From Arbacia lixula (lineage: Eukaryota > Echinodermata > Echinoidea > Arbacioida > Arbaciidae), in NCBI GenBank assembly GCA_963669155.1, contig OZ022577.1:32277053-32341052 (forward strand): a stretch of DNA of 64,000 bases, in the 5' to 3' direction. Made by a program: the position numbers and the translations under genes. Of this stretch, positions 25,401 to 37,775 are shown piece by piece. Position 1 is the first letter of the stretch. Each line of letters opens with the position of its first letter. Below the pieces are notes generated by a model. The model made no database searches. It saw only the letters and a list, made by a program, of their open reading frames with translations, and was not told the origin of the DNA.

Positions 25401-28400
25401 AATAGTTACGCATCAAAATATGCATGTGAAAATGATAGATGTTTTTGACAAGAAGCCAACAACCAAAGAGTTGACAAGAAAAAAGAATCAAGGGAGTTTT
25501 TGTATGCTTCTGTGTGATATATACTGGCTGATAGGTAAATATGATTCCATTATGATATTGATTAAAAAAAAAAGATACATCCTTCCATACATTTATAAAT
25601 GAGTTGAATGTCAGCACAAGTGGAAAACATTACCAAAGTGATTAGGGGTGTACCATTCATATCTGATAATATAAAATGCTTCCCTGGCAAAGCAGCGGTC
25701 ATAAATTCTGTGCATGTGTTCAATTGGGATATGTTGTTTAGATTATGGCAACTAATCTTGAGGTGATAAATCGCTTTATTCACTGTGTAATCATTCTTCC
25801 ACTTCATTGATTTTAATTATTTCATGTAGTGTAGTTGATTTTCCACTGCGAAATAAATGATAGTGTTTATGTAGGCTGTTGGCGTGTGAAAATATGGCAC
25901 ATATTAGTATACAATTAGCCTCTAATGATGACTACTTTTATGTGATGCATTAACATTGACATAAGTGTACAGCTTGTTTAGTGACATTTAGTTTAGTAAA
26001 TGACATTCATGCCTGACAATGTCCTGATGACTGTCATTTCTTTCTCTTTCCATTTCATTAGGGTATTAGTCTTCACACCAGACCCTATCAAGCAGGTTAC
26101 GGTCAGCATCGATGGAAGTGTTATGGGCATAGCCAAGCATGTCAAAGGCCCACTTTATGTGTTACCATGGAAACCACAGGCATATTTGGAGGGTCTCCAC
26201 CAAATCTCTGTTGCAGCTGAGGTACATACTTTATTTTCTTTTTCCAAGAGCTGTATGCATACTAGCTAAAAGGCAGTTGTGATACTGGAAAGAGTGAATA
26301 TAATGTTTTCAGAGAGTGTCCTTTTTCCATACATTTTTTTTCCATTTCATTTTGATGTGATCATTTTTTTTTATTTTACTATATCCATGTCATCTTATTT
26401 CATTATTATTTTTAAATTATCCTACTTTTATCTTTGAAATCTGAATATTGTTCATTTCATTACCATGCGTACTTGTATACATTTCAAATGATAGCTATGA
26501 TGTCCTAAGTATGTCTTTGTATATCTAACAAACAAGTTTGAGAATGTTTATATTTCACTTTAATCCATTTTCTCTCTGTGTAACATCAACGTCATCTCTT
26601 TCGCCTTATATGGTGTGTCCTATCTTGCAGGATGTCAGTGGGAGAGTAAACATCAATAAAGAGCACTTCTCATTGGATGAGAGCAAGCCAGACCAGTGGT
26701 TTTGGCCAGCAGTCATCCTTATAATGGACATCACATTTCTAGTAAGTTCCATATATAGCAAGGGGGTAAGGACTATTCATGCACTATTTGGCTCATAGTT
26801 GGACCAGTTCAAGATTCAAATTCCATCAAGCATTTATGTGTTGGCACAAGAGGATATAGATATAGTCAACCTGTCCACAAAGAGTAGATCACTCTCTATA
26901 AAGGCCACCTGTCTGTAAAGACCTCTCAACTTATTTACCTTGGGGTGGTCTTCATAGACACAACATCCTGGATTTATGAACAGTTATTTGTTTCTTCATT
27001 TCTTCAGAGAATACCAGAGCAGTTATAACATAGTTGGATGAGAATGAAATATGTGCTCTTTTCAACTGTGAGCAATGTCAACGAGAAACAAAGAAATGTA
27101 TAATTGATATGTGTAAACATTTATTTTTTTGTTAGTTTTTTTTGAAGGTACGATGTATTCAAGATTCAAACTTCAAGATTCAATTTTTTTCCACCCCCCC
27201 CCCCAAAAAAAAAAAAACCACCAGCAATGCATAAAATGATAATAAATGGAAATAACAAACAAAATATAATAAACACAATCAATTCATAAAAATTGTATTT
27301 TTGATGAAGCTTTGTATGTAAATTATTGTTCTGCAATATTCTGTAATATTAATGTTATCTTGTTGCCATTTATCCTTAATCAAACTTTGTTTGATGTGTT
27401 CCTTTCTTGCATGGCAGTTTGTTCTGTGGAATGGGTTGATGCTGGGTGTCATCATGACTGTGCTGGTCTATCTCCGCACACAAATCAGGAAACCAGCTGC
27501 AGGTAATACAAACCTCAAACCTCATCCTCATTGCTTCTTACCTTTTGATTATATATTAATTAATTAATCTTCTCTGTTTAAGAAATAATTATCTCTCTGT
27601 GCTAGTCAGTTTCTTTTTTAGAAGTGGCCACTTCAGAAAAAAATTTTTTGACCAGTTTCATTATTTTTGCCTTATATATGTTAAGTACAGTTGTCGTGTC
27701 TTTCATAAAATGTCCACTATGATGTTCTTAACCACACTCATGTACTTACAGTTCAAATTTAATTTTGAATAAACTATTTTGGCACAGATCTTGACTATTT
27801 TCAGTCTTTAATAAGAGTTATCAATATAATTTTAGATTATTTTTTATTCATTTGTGTGCAAATGTTACCATTGTTTGTTCTTGATGCTCAAGATCACGAG
27901 TGCAAACAAGTCCTTTTTGCTTAATGACACTGCCAAGGAGGTTTAGTGAATGAGTGTCACTTATTCATAAATTGATTTCAGTTCATGCGTACCTGTTGCT
28001 TTAAACTTACCAACGATCTTTACTTTGCTACCAATGGCAACCTCTATGGAAATCTCAAATTTGATTGGCTGTCAAGCCATGTTGCCATGGTAGTCACCAT
28101 TAATGTTTGGTATGTTTTATGCAACAGGGTCCTGACATTAAGAGGAAACATTCCATGGCTAAAATAATCTCATAATGAGACACCTTTAGTTGATAGCCTT
28201 CTGAGAATGCATTATGTTTTGTAAACACATGAATTCACATGTCATACCAACCATCCCTTGTTCTTATTTGTCATATTTGCAGGTTTTTACAGGAGCGTTG
28301 TGGTGCGAGGCCTGATTCACCTGTCTCATACAGACCTCTTCTTCAAGTCGTTTATCTTCCTGCTGTTCTACCCATTTGTAGGTAAGTGTTACAGTTTGAC

Positions 28401-30077
28401 AGAATGAGTTTGATCAAACATTTTACAGATTGGTTATTGAGAGAAACTTCCTCAAACATACAATCAGTTTTAATCAGATGAAGAAAGTTCATTGCAAGTT
28501 TAATCGACTATTTATGCTCTCATTATGCTGCATTCTCTTTCGTCTAAAGTTAAAGTTGGGGCTTCAATTGATGTAATTTTTTTTGTTTAAAGGTCCAAAT
28601 TATGATTTGTTTCATCCTATTGTATTTATTTCTGCTGGATATGACTTGTTTATAGTCTATATTCTTTGGAGTAGTTACCTAGGGAGGGTTTAGCTGATTG
28701 TTTGAATCATTCGGTTTACATGTTTGATCCTGAGATGCAAGAAGAACTACTCTGCTCAAAATACATGTATCTATGGTAGGCGTGATACATATATACAAGT
28801 GATCATTTATTTAATAACATGCTGTCATCATACTACACTTCCCTCCTCTCCACTTCCAGGTCCTTGGTGTATAGGCTACTTGGTGACCAATCACATAGGA
28901 GTGTCTACAGCGTATGGCGTCTTTGTTCTGGGCTCCTTTGTTGGTGAAACTTTCAGCTTAGTTGTCATGGTCGTTGATGTAAGTACAAGCACTGCACGAA
29001 ATCGTGTTGAGGCAGAGCGCTTGCTGTGCTTGGTTGTGTGCATGGGTATTAACCCTAATACTCCCCTGTCAAAGTTTTGTCGGAACTTCCGAACGCCTCA
29101 ATATTTCGAAACGAAATTTCTTGACTTTTTTCTCTGATCCTTCCCGCACATTTTGATACCAAATTTATGGCGATCGGACCTACCGTGCGGGTGTCAGAGT
29201 ACGTTTACCGAACACATGTCATTGAAATTTCGCTATTTCTCTATGTGACTGTGTATAACCGTATGGATAAAATCAGGAGCTTTTCCAATTTATGTAAATG
29301 CTGTTCTAATAAGTGTTATCATTGTTTCAAATAGTGTAAATAATTACCACACACACACACACACAAACACACACCCACACACATCCCCACACACCCACAT
29401 TCACGCACACCCACGCATACGCATCTGAATCTTGACGAAAAACAAAGAAATACATAAGAAAATTGAAAAACAATAAAATACATAAGAAATAATTACCACA
29501 ACCTATCTTTTTCTTTCAAGAATTGATGAGGGAGTTATGAAAGACATTTGTACCAAAAATTGCTATTCCTGAGGCTTTATTTAGTGAGAAATACCAAAAT
29601 CTATGATTTCTCGCATAAATTAGCATAAATTAATTAGTTAAAAAAAACTAAAAGGACTTTCGTAAATTTAGCTATACAACCTTGTAGATTACATAATCCT
29701 TTACCCTTGTGCAAAATTTTGAGGCGATCGGGCGACCCATGGCTGAGATCTCANNNNNNNNNNNNNNNNNNNNNNNNNNNNNNNNNNNNNNNNNNNNNNN
29801 NNNNNNNNNNNNNNNNNNNNNNNNNNNNNNNNNNNNNNNNNNNNNNNNNNNNNNNNNNNNNNNNNNNNNNNNNNNNNNNNNNNNNNNNNNNNNNNNNNNN
29901 NNNNNNNNNNNNNNNNNNNNNNNNNNNNNNNNNNNNNNNNNNNNNNNNNNNNNGTAATAACAGGCTTTGAAATACCCCGGGAGTATTATTAGGGTTAAAG
30001 AGATGTGTTTTTGCAGAAAGGGACGATTTGCCTTGCGTGATATTTGTTCACAAGTATATATATGTGGCTTTATCTCT

Positions 30078-30110
<33 letters not shown>

Positions 30111-30870
30111 TTTCACAAGTAATACATGTACACACAAATCCCATGGAGAGGTATATCTTGCAAAGGAAGGGTTAAAATGTTTGCATGATGTGCTCATACA
30201 ACATGATGTCATTATCAATCTGTTAAATCTGTTGGAATGCGTTATGATGTTTATCCAGGTGAAAAGAAGAAAACATACCACCAAATATTGGTTTTTATCT
30301 CTCCTGCAAATTTGCTGTGAGGAGATCATACAGATGTAATGTCAGACTCTGTGTGTCCCCATGCTCTCGACTCAATGTTATCTTTTATAATAGGGATTGT
30401 AAAAAGAAAATTACTTACAAGAAAGAAAAGCATATCAAGGTTATAGTGCATGCATAGGATGCATGTGAACATCTCTCCGTAATCATGCTATATTTATTTC
30501 TCCTTCCTCCCACTCTGAACAGACCTTGCTAATATACGTCCCGCTAATACTCTTCTGCGCAATCCACCTATCTCCACCGCCACCCCACGTCTCTAACGGC
30601 ACTGTGACCAGCTCCACGAGCAGTGCAAAACGGCAAAACAGCGCCCTCAACCTGGTGTGGACCCTGGTCAGTATACCAGGCATGATGCTAGGCTTCCTGT
30701 GGCAGTCGTACAACATCTACACCCTGTACAGCACCTACGGCTGGCTGTCCGTGTTTGTCTCACCTAAGTTCCTCTGGTCCTTCCTCTACTGCTACTATCT
30801 CGCCTATCGTGCCGTTTCCACGGGCCCCGCGGCCCAGTATTACAGACGACACCGATCCGCAAAAAGTTAA
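13144..30870 (+). CDS. TMEM62: Transmembrane protein 62, metallophosphoesterase-like membrane protein (14 coding exons, complete)
   Basis: Coding exons: 13144-13326, 16190-16301, 20176-20313, 21999-22044, 22428-22575, 23126-23259, 23849-23971, 24849-25004, 26062-26221, 26631-26741, 27418-27502, 28283-28381, 28860-28978, 30523-30870. They sum to 1962 nt (653 aa plus stop; human TMEM62 is about 643 aa), all GT-AG and phase-consistent. The ATG in AAGATGG follows an acceptor at 13131. An N-terminal hydrophobic helix (about residues 5-30) precedes a calcineurin-like phosphoesterase domain with its full metal-binding set: SDIH (63-66), GDLTD (99-103), GNHD (142-145), GHYP (235-238) and GHLH (262-265). 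Hydrophobic segments after about residue 420 suggest at least five more membrane helices. The active site therefore looks intact, but the family's substrate is unknown. The last intron contains the assembly gap; phase joins cleanly across it, so no missing exon is evident. Confidence 0.96.
13829..14237. mobile_element. About 410-bp MITE-like element with GTTTATCAACT ends
   Basis: The left end is AGGCCATGTTTATCAACTTT and the right end is the inverted counterpart, AGTTGATAAACACGCCCC. Internal copies of GTTTATCAACTC and GTTTATCATCTCC, and the recurring word AAACGCGTT, suggest subterminal repeats. It has no coding capacity. It lies in TMEM62 intron 1 (counting coding exons). Confidence 0.6.
14530..14993. 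mobile_element. Possible TTAA-ended MITE
   Basis: The left end TTAAAGGAGAATGGAACCCT resembles the inverted right end, read as TTAAAGGGAAACAACACCCT. The match is partial (TTAAAGG, then ACCCT), so the boundaries are tentative. It lies in a TMEM62 intron. Confidence 0.4.
17669..17725. other. Strong hairpin resembling a microRNA precursor
   Basis: Two 24-nt arms, 17669-17692 and 17702-17725, pair with two mismatches around a 9-nt loop. The 5' arm contains CAGCTCAAAGGAA and the 3' arm contains TTCCTTTGAGCTG. At least two more base pairs extend the stem. It lies in a TMEM62 intron and either strand could fold. The size fits a short pre-miRNA stem, but it could equally be the remnant of a small inverted-repeat element. 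Confidence 0.45.
20557..21083. mobile_element. 527-bp TTAA-ended MITE with AAAGGGACGG terminal inverted repeats
   Basis: The left end is TTAAAGACAGCCCGTCCC followed by TTTTT. The right end, reverse-complemented, reads TTAAAGATTGTCCGTCCC followed by TTTT. Ends bounded by TTAA and matching at about 20 of 23 positions indicate a nonautonomous DNA transposon. An internal hairpin, ACTTTTTTCGTA/TACGAAAAAAGT, lies near 20906-20930. It sits in a TMEM62 intron between the exons ending GNH and starting with the D of the GNHD motif. Confidence 0.7.
21819..21929. repeat. (GA)n microsatellite
   Basis: GAGA tract with TA and GGGG interruptions, about 70 bp upstream of a TMEM62 exon. Confidence 0.95.
22374..22417. 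repeat. (CT)n microsatellite serving as an extended polypyrimidine tract
   Basis: A CT run ends about 10 bp before the acceptor of TMEM62 exon 22428-22575 and so acts as its pyrimidine tract. Length variation here could affect splicing; that is inference. Confidence 0.9.
23395..23848 (+). repeat. Tandem array of about 75-97-bp units leading into a TMEM62 exon
   Basis: Five units have the pattern TTTCATACCCTGTGTTT..., then CCAG or CTAG, then AGATGGTAT...TATGAGAAAGCC. The post-AG positions are 23411, 23486, 23582, 23668 and 23765. The next unit-spaced AG, at 23849, is the genuine start of the exon AGCTGGTATTGCC. Unit spacings are 75, 96, 86, 97 and 84 bp, so the real acceptor is in register with the array. 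Confidence 0.75.
24030..24280 (+). repeat. Two-copy tandem duplication, also dispersed
   Basis: Two adjacent copies offset by roughly 120 bp share CTGGCTTT, TTAGATACTGAGCAGC and AACTTCAAATTCC. A related piece at about 63075-63150 carries GCATAATCTGC, GACAATAGAC and GAATAAACTTCAA, so the unit belongs to a dispersed family. It lies in a TMEM62 intron. Confidence 0.7.
24470..24835 (-). mobile_element. tRNA-derived SINE, copy 2, abutting a splice acceptor
   Basis: On the minus strand the tRNA-like head runs leftward from about 24835 and includes a B-box-like GGTTCAAGCC near 24775. It shares CTTCAGATCTTCAGTCACAG, AGTATCTTG and GGCTTGAACC-type wording (plus strand) with copy 1 at 3850-4020. It ends only about 14 bp before the acceptor of TMEM62 exon 24849-25004, so it supplies much of the pyrimidine-rich tract. 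Its inner boundary is approximate. Confidence 0.5.
29349..29400. repeat. (CA)n microsatellite
   Basis: Imperfect CA tract, followed by CCCACGCA-like variants. Confidence 0.9.
29754..29953. other. Assembly gap, 200 N
   Basis: A run of exactly 200 unknown bases; the round number suggests an arbitrary scaffold gap size. Confidence 0.99.
30079..30109. repeat. (GT)n microsatellite
   Basis: About 30 bp of GT in the last TMEM62 intron. Confidence 0.9.
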
Positions 30871-32401
30871 TTGCTTCATGCGTGTGGTCATGTTGTTATT
30901 TTTACGATGCATAAACATGGAGGAAAGGGGTTGGCATATTTGGGGTTAGTTCGTTCTCTCCGGCTTGTAGTCGGTCGTCATGCAAATGTATTATGTATAC
31001 CCCCTTTATCCAACAATTTTCATACTCATAATTTGATGTGATAACTTTGAGGGATATGTCAGTCAATCAGGAAGTATACACCCACCATGTGTAATCAAGT
31101 GGTATCGGCTAAAAGAAGTGATAAGCAGATGTAATCGGCCAGTCACCACCAAGGATCCATGCCTTCATGGGAGTATCCGCGGTGGCAGTAGCAAGAACTT
31201 GAAAGCACAAGCTGTGCTTCTGTAATGGTAAAAGCTTAGTGATCAATGTGTCAGTAGAAGAAAGGATCATCTTAGAATTTTCTCAAAACGATAGCTTTTT
31301 GAAGTGTGTGAGCTCAATGTTTCAGGTGTTGATTTTATTGTAACGTGATGATGGAAGACGAAGGAGGCTGTAGATGTTTGATGAATGTGTGCAAATTTTG
31401 TGGAAGGAATGGAAACTTCAGCTTTATGCCAAAAGGGCAAACTAATCGTACAGCATCGTGATTTTTTTTTTAGTGGTCAGGCTTTTGTTATATCTATTTG
31501 ATCAGTCACATAGCAACTTTAATGTAATCAAAGGTATGATGCTAAGAAGTTTGCATTTGGGAATATTATGGAAGAAAGCAGTCAACGTGTCTGAACTGAA
31601 GATAAGTTTTTACTTTGTGCTAATTATTAGTGGGCATGTGATTAGGTTGACTGGCATTGTATTTATCAGTATGGACTGTCATTGAAGACCAAGTGGTACT
31701 TATTTATACTTGTAGACAGCAGTAAATAATGTCTTTCAGACAGATAGGATTCCTGCACAAATTGTAAAGCCATGGAACACTGTAATTGTTGTTGTTGTGA
31801 GGGGTGGGTGTGGTGGGGTGTTGTCATGTGGCTTGTATATTAAATCCCTGCTCACATGCAGGGCAATGTGTACTTAGCATACAATAGTAAAGTTTGGTAG
31901 GGTACACATTCTAATTGTAAATGTGATATGTTCTCTCTGTAGAGATCCTGCATTTATGCATTCATGCTCAAACAATCAACGATGCTTCTGCTTTCTTTAT
32001 ATTTGTGTGCTATAGCAATATCTCTTTTACAACATGTGCATTTGAATTCTTAAATCTTAATGTTTTGAATATGTTTTGTCTGCTATTGATTATTTAACCG
32101 ATGACATGTCTTACAATGATTATATTCCAAGTTTGTTATGTTTCAATCAGAACTGCTCATAATTATATGTATGCATTTATAGGAAAGTCAGTATTTATTG
32201 GTTGAGAGATTTGTGAGAATTGGGAATGTAAAATAACGTTTGTATTGTGTTTGTACCGTAGCTGAAAGATTTAATGTTTAAATTATGTAATTTGACATAA
32301 CATTGTCATTTAACACAATTTTACAATGCTACTAATAGTTCCATCCGATAACCCACATTTGATTGACTTACTGAACTTGAGTTTTGTTTACGCTTGGCAA
32401 T

Positions 32402-32407
32402 AATAAA
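32402..32407 (+). terminator. Candidate polyadenylation signal of TMEM62
   Basis: AATAAA hexamer about 1.5 kb after the TMEM62 stop codon. The assignment is by position only. Confidence 0.3.
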
Positions 32408-35400
32408 CCTATAACTAGGTTCACAAGTAAGTTCCGAACAACATTTTTCATTTGTTCCTATTGAATCATGTGTTTTTGCTTAAAAAGGGCAGAATTTAAT
32501 TACATTTGTGTGTAATCTGGATTATGTACATATTGATTGCACTTCATAGCTTTAATTGCATTGATTGTCTGTTATGCTACTTCACAAGAGATTTGTGATA
32601 TGAAATCAGTCTTTGTATTTTTTTATAGCTTTGATTATAATATGTTATGGCATTTCACAGGATCCTTGTTCATATATTTGCCTGTCAAGTATTACAAGAA
32701 ATGTGCCTATTGATTTCTCGTACATGCATTTCTCATTAACTTTGCAATATTTTATCTATCAGTGATTGATGTTAGGGGATAGCCTTCCATTTATGTGTCA
32801 TTTTGGTGTTGCTTAGAGAAATATGTTAAGATTTGAGTACTGATATGCGCACAATTAGTTCTGCACCTTATGTCATTGGAAGTCACAGTAGGGTATTTAA
32901 TTATGAAATGAATGTTGCCCATTTCTAAGAGAAGAAATGGTTGAACATGTTGCTGTAACAGTGAGGAGAAATGATTCCTTAACCAAAAGTATACAGCACA
33001 TATATACATGAATTATATCATAGCACATCAGAAAACACAAAAACTTATTTAATACATTCAATATTCCCTTGATATATCTAACCTATCTTACAACATAAAA
33101 GTGCATGTCTTTTTAACAGATCTAATGCATTCAACTCCTGTGTGTTAATGCATCAGACAAAAGTTGTATGTGATTTGGAATCTTGCAGTAGCCGATGGAC
33201 CAAAGACGATATACCATGGGACATATCCTGGTCTCTTTGCCTATACATGTAATTTATGAATATGTGTTTTATACTTAGTATGTAAGTTCTTGTAAAGATT
33301 TCAGCATTCAGTAGTATTGGAGAGGATGGTCCAATAAAACTACCTAACAAGCATGAGCCTTATACATTATTATTATTATATGAGCTCATTGTGGTATCAA
33401 TGATCATACTTATGACCCTTTTGAAGGTCAAAAAGATAAACTTTTATGTAAAACTCACAGGAAATTGAAGAAGATGCTGAATCAGAACTTCCCTCCCAAT
33501 AATAAAACTGGTAACTGAATTTGAGCGAAATTATAGCGATTGCTAGATTTTGAGGTGTTGTTGGGCTGGTCGTCTGGAACGTGTAGCCTAGAGACCAGAC
33601 ACGCTGTGCACTGTCCGCATGTCTGTGGTGCGTGGCGCATCGTGCACTGACAGGGGCAATATGATTGTGAATGCAGACTATGGCTGCTAGGTTACAAATG
33701 TAAACATCGATAGTTTTCATGAAAAGGTATATGAAGCTATGACTGAGGGACACCCTGTCTTTAAGAACATTCCCTTTCTTGTGTCAGATTTAGATTTGAA
33801 TGGATTTAGGAGCTACGAAAAAATGATTACATTGCATTGATGATTTTTATGAAGATGGTTATGGTGTGTTGCTATACAAAAATGCTGCGAAGTAAGTGCT
33901 GCTTGTGTAACGTCAGGAAGAACCTTTTGGTATAATGGGAGTTCTGCGTTATTACACTGAAACAGTGAATGAGTGATATGGATGATGATAGTACTGTGGT
34001 GCATGTGGTGCAGTTATAGAGATTTTAATACTTCACCCAATTTGTCCATGCATTACTAATGTGTTACGTGAGCACAACATACACATAACATTGTTTGAAG
34101 TGTAATTTTTAATCATATTTATTGATATTTTGCGGTCCCTATAAATACATAGATAGTACCTAGCATTCACTGCTGTGGCTGATCTTCATGTCTTTTCACA
34201 AACTGCCCCTGCTCCCCGTTCTTTGTTGAATGTTTGATCTTGACCGTCATATACAGTTCCTCTTTTTGTATTTTTTTAGCGTACCTGGGATACTAGACGC
34301 AAAGTAAAGTCATTCCATGGAATTGTGTTGAACTGAAGGCAACTGAGAAAGGCCTTTTCTCTCATGGTGTTTTGCAAGTATATTTTGCACAAACTAGAAT
34401 ATGTAATGGTAAGCTTATAATCAATGTTTGATCACCATAATTATGTGATTGCAATTTGTCTGTATACAAAATAATTGCAATATCTATTCTATTTTACTGT
34501 AGTTGTGTAAACTTAAATTAAATATAAAATACACCAATTTTAGGACAAGCCAAATCCGTCTATGAAGGCCAATCCAAGGAAACAGAAGATTACTTGTAAA
34601 TGGAACCTCTGAAATGATCCAAGTGAAGTGGTCTTTACAGACAGATGGTATTTATAGACAGTTGTCTTTGTCCACAGGTTTGATTACTAAAAATAATGTA
34701 TGCGAGCTGTATGTTGTGTGCACTGAAAAAATAGCAAAGATTATTTCTGAAGTGCTTGTGTAACAGTGTAATTCTTAGCAGGCTGAGCATACTATGGATT
34801 CAATGCTTTTTTACACTGGCAGTGACTTCCTCAATTTATTCAGCATAATAGATGAATGAGCTTTTAGGTGCTGATTGCATATGTGCAGAAAAATGTATAG
34901 ATAAATTGACAGGAATAAATACACAATGCTTTGCATTGTTGCATTTCAAGTAATCTTTTGTCAATATCTTGAATTGATTTATTTCCTTCTTTTCCTTGTA
35001 CCATGTTTTCTAGCCTTTATATGTGGTGATGAAAATGAAACAATTCGTGATGGATAAAAGAAGGAAATGATAATGATGAAGAATATCTGTGTGGCTAATC
35101 ATTTAAAACTCTCCAATTAAGAAAAAAATATTTGTTCATTTTTAACAGAGACGTAAACCTTCTGTAATGAATACATGAATGTTTTCAATGCCATGTCGTT
35201 GCTTTCCATTCTTTTTTACATTAACTCTTCGCGCGTTCCCTCGTAAACCCCCTGTGTGTTTCATTATTTTAGCCTGGTCAAGGTACTCCAATGAAAGGGT
35301 CTCAATCACATTCGTTCCATGAGTTATAATCTCCTAACAATGAACCTGACCGTGGTATTGTTTATGAGAAGTTATTATCAAAATCACACTCACCCACGTT

Positions 35401-35844
35401 TGAATGCACACCTTTATTCAATGGTCTTTATTCTTGATTCCACAAACAAAAACAAAACAATCATGCAATATATCAAATTTAAGTACAAATTGAGATAAAT
35501 TAAGTGAACATAATTGAACAGTTATAACTTGTATCATGCAAGGTGAACGCCTTGTTACGAAATATTTTAATTAAAAGCATTGAATCCCTTCCCTTCCCAA
35601 AATATTGTCCCCCCCCCCCCGCCTTAATCCTATAGCTCTCCCAACCCACTTTACACATACCACCCCTTATCCCCCTTAACCGTAAACATAACACACACAC
35701 ACACACCTTTTTTATTTTTTTTATTGTGATTTCATTCATATAAAATAACGTCATTTTTTGTTTACAAATGTGCACTTTTTCTAACGACAACAAAAATTGT
35801 AATACAACTCATACAACAACCAAAAAGTTAACCTTAACACATAG

Positions 35845-35900
35845 GGGAGACCGGGGTGAACTGGGACGCGGGAGAAGTGGGACGCCTCTTACATATATAC
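35845..35900. repeat. Dispersed GGGGAGACCGGGGTG repeat, second copy
   Basis: It matches the start of the 7728-8045 repeat, including the GGGACG/GGGACA and GAGAAGTGGGAC words. Confidence 0.55.
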
Positions 35901-36411
35901 AAAAGTTTTTAACCAATCAGCTTACTGATCCTATCCCCTAATAGTTCCTAAACCTTGAATGAACGACAACCACGCCGTGGTCAAGCGGTGTACCTCACAT
36001 TATTTTGCCTCGATCAGTACATGACAAAATAAAATCTGTTTTAGTTTTTACAAAAGATACAAAGAGAAGACACTGATTAGAATCCTGTAAATTAATGCAG
36101 TCACAAATTAAAATACTTCAGAATAGTTATGAATTAACAACAACAGCGATATCCACCAGCTTGGGATCATAAAGATACGATATTATATTCCTAATCAAAC
36201 AAGGATTTTATCGGTTTCATATTTTCTACACAAAATGCGAAGCAAAATATTTGTTATCGTTACCGTCTTCGTCACAATCATTGAATAAAGGTCATATTAA
36301 GCATCTGTTTTTTGATGTCCTGAACCAAGTAACCAGGTACATAGCACACGCCATGGACTGCATACTGTAGATCATCGGTCAAGTTCACCCTTCTTCTCAT
36401 CGCTACCCCCC

Positions 36412-36532
36412 CCCCTCTCTCTTTCTCTCTCTCTCTGTCTCTCTGTCTCTCTCTCTGTCTCTCTCTGTCTCTCTCGCTCTCTCTCTGTCTCTCTCCCTCT
36501 CTCTCCCTCTCCCCCCCCCCTCTCTCCATCTC
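36412..36532. repeat. (CT)n / CTGTCT microsatellite
   Basis: Long pyrimidine tract with regular CTGTCTCT interruptions and C-run ends. Confidence 0.95.
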
Positions 36533-37076
36533 CCACACACACTAACTCTCCTCCCCATTCTGTGTCTTCTGTCTATTTTAGTATGAAACATAAACACAAC
36601 TTTTTCAATTTCTCCAAGAGAATTATGGAGGTTTTATCTCAAAATATGTACAAATCAAGTAATCAACAGCACATCATATTGATATTCTTACCTTACCTTC
36701 TTGGATCTTTGAAGGGAGCATGAAGTGGCAGTTTACCCCTCACTGTGAAGTATAGGCACCGGGCTCGGAGGAAGCTAGACTACCATTCAACTGAGCGTTG
36801 TGGTGGGATTGTCCTAACTGAGAGACCTTCAAATAAACGAGGGTACCTCTAACTGTTATATTATTTACAGGGCAAGCTTGTTCTTTTACGCTCGAAACAA
36901 AAATAAGGTTTTTAGTGATGTTGTTTGTGTTTTTGATGTTTGTTTGTAATTTATCAAAGCATAACTTAATTTCCTGCCCCATAGGATAGGCCTACCACAT
37001 GCAACCCCCTCCCTTCATTCTGTAATTAAATAACTTTATCAAAACATAATTTAAATGTCTTCCACATAAGAAACAA

Positions 37077-37097
37077 CACCCCCCCCCCCCCCCCCCC
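37077..37097. repeat. Poly-C tract
   Basis: About 20 consecutive C residues. Confidence 0.9.
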
Positions 37098-37239
37098 TCG
37101 GGTATGTAATACAAGTCCACATCAGCACCACTCTCTAACAGATCTGCAACATAGATGGCAGCAGTCAATATCACTGCCCGCGGAACCATCCATCGCCTTC
37201 ACCGCCTCGGCTGTGGACATGTGGACCGAACTCAGTATG

Positions 37240-37775
37240 TTAAAGGTGATATTCATAGAAAATCCAAAAATATGAAGATATTCATCTACAGAAAGCTTAT
37301 AAGCCATACAATGAGCTCGGATGACATTCAAACAATATATCACTTTCCCAAAAGCGAAATTAGGGTCAAACAATCACCGTATTCTCGGGAACAAATTTGC
37401 CCTACTGTCATCCGAAACGGCCTTTAGGTCTCACGTAAGAAAAGGGAGGCATTATTGTGCGTCACACATGCCAATCCGCAGAAGCATCAGGCATTATTAA
37501 TGAAACTGTGATGGCAGTTGCTAGTGGATTAACAGGTGTGATACACAATGGTCATTGTGAAGCGTATCCCGGCTGTGACGTACACACAACGCCACTTTCT
37601 TTGAGGCGATTTCGTAGGTCAGGAAGAGAGTCAATTTAGTAAAATTTGACTTTCATTAAACACAAAACTGAACACTTTCATGGCATGTTAGCTGCATAAA
37701 GTTCTTAAATAACTCATTCAATTATGAAATAAACTATATTTATTTGATTTTATTTCCTATGAATATCACCTTTAA
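37240..37775. mobile_element. TTAA-ended element with AAGGTGATATTCATAG terminal inverted repeats
   Basis: The left end TTAAAGGTGATATTCATAG is mirrored at the right end by CTATGAATATCACCTTTAA. The same inverted repeats bound the shorter element at 47138-47280, and both share AGAAAGCTTATAAGCCAT (in opposite orientations). It has no coding capacity, so this looks like a nonautonomous family with variable interiors. Confidence 0.7.

Larger units (their letters stand above)
29049..29998. mobile_element. TTAA/CCCT-ended transposon-like element containing the assembly gap
   Basis: The left end is TTAACCCTAATACTCCC and the right end is GGGAGTATTATTAGGGTTAA, inverted repeats bounded by TTAA as in piggyBac elements. 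The interior includes a CA microsatellite and 200 Ns, so its true length and coding content are unknown. It sits in the last TMEM62 intron. Confidence 0.6.

Noticed and set aside
29707-29970. Frames crossing the N gap
   Set aside because: They consist mostly of unknown bases and carry no information.
33397-33753. 118-aa minus-strand frame between TMEM62 and SARS1
   Set aside because: The segment resembles the dispersed repeats of the window and the peptide has no recognisable motif.
36278-36597. RERERQRE-type frames on the minus strand
   Set aside because: They are CT microsatellite translations with no splice or homology support.
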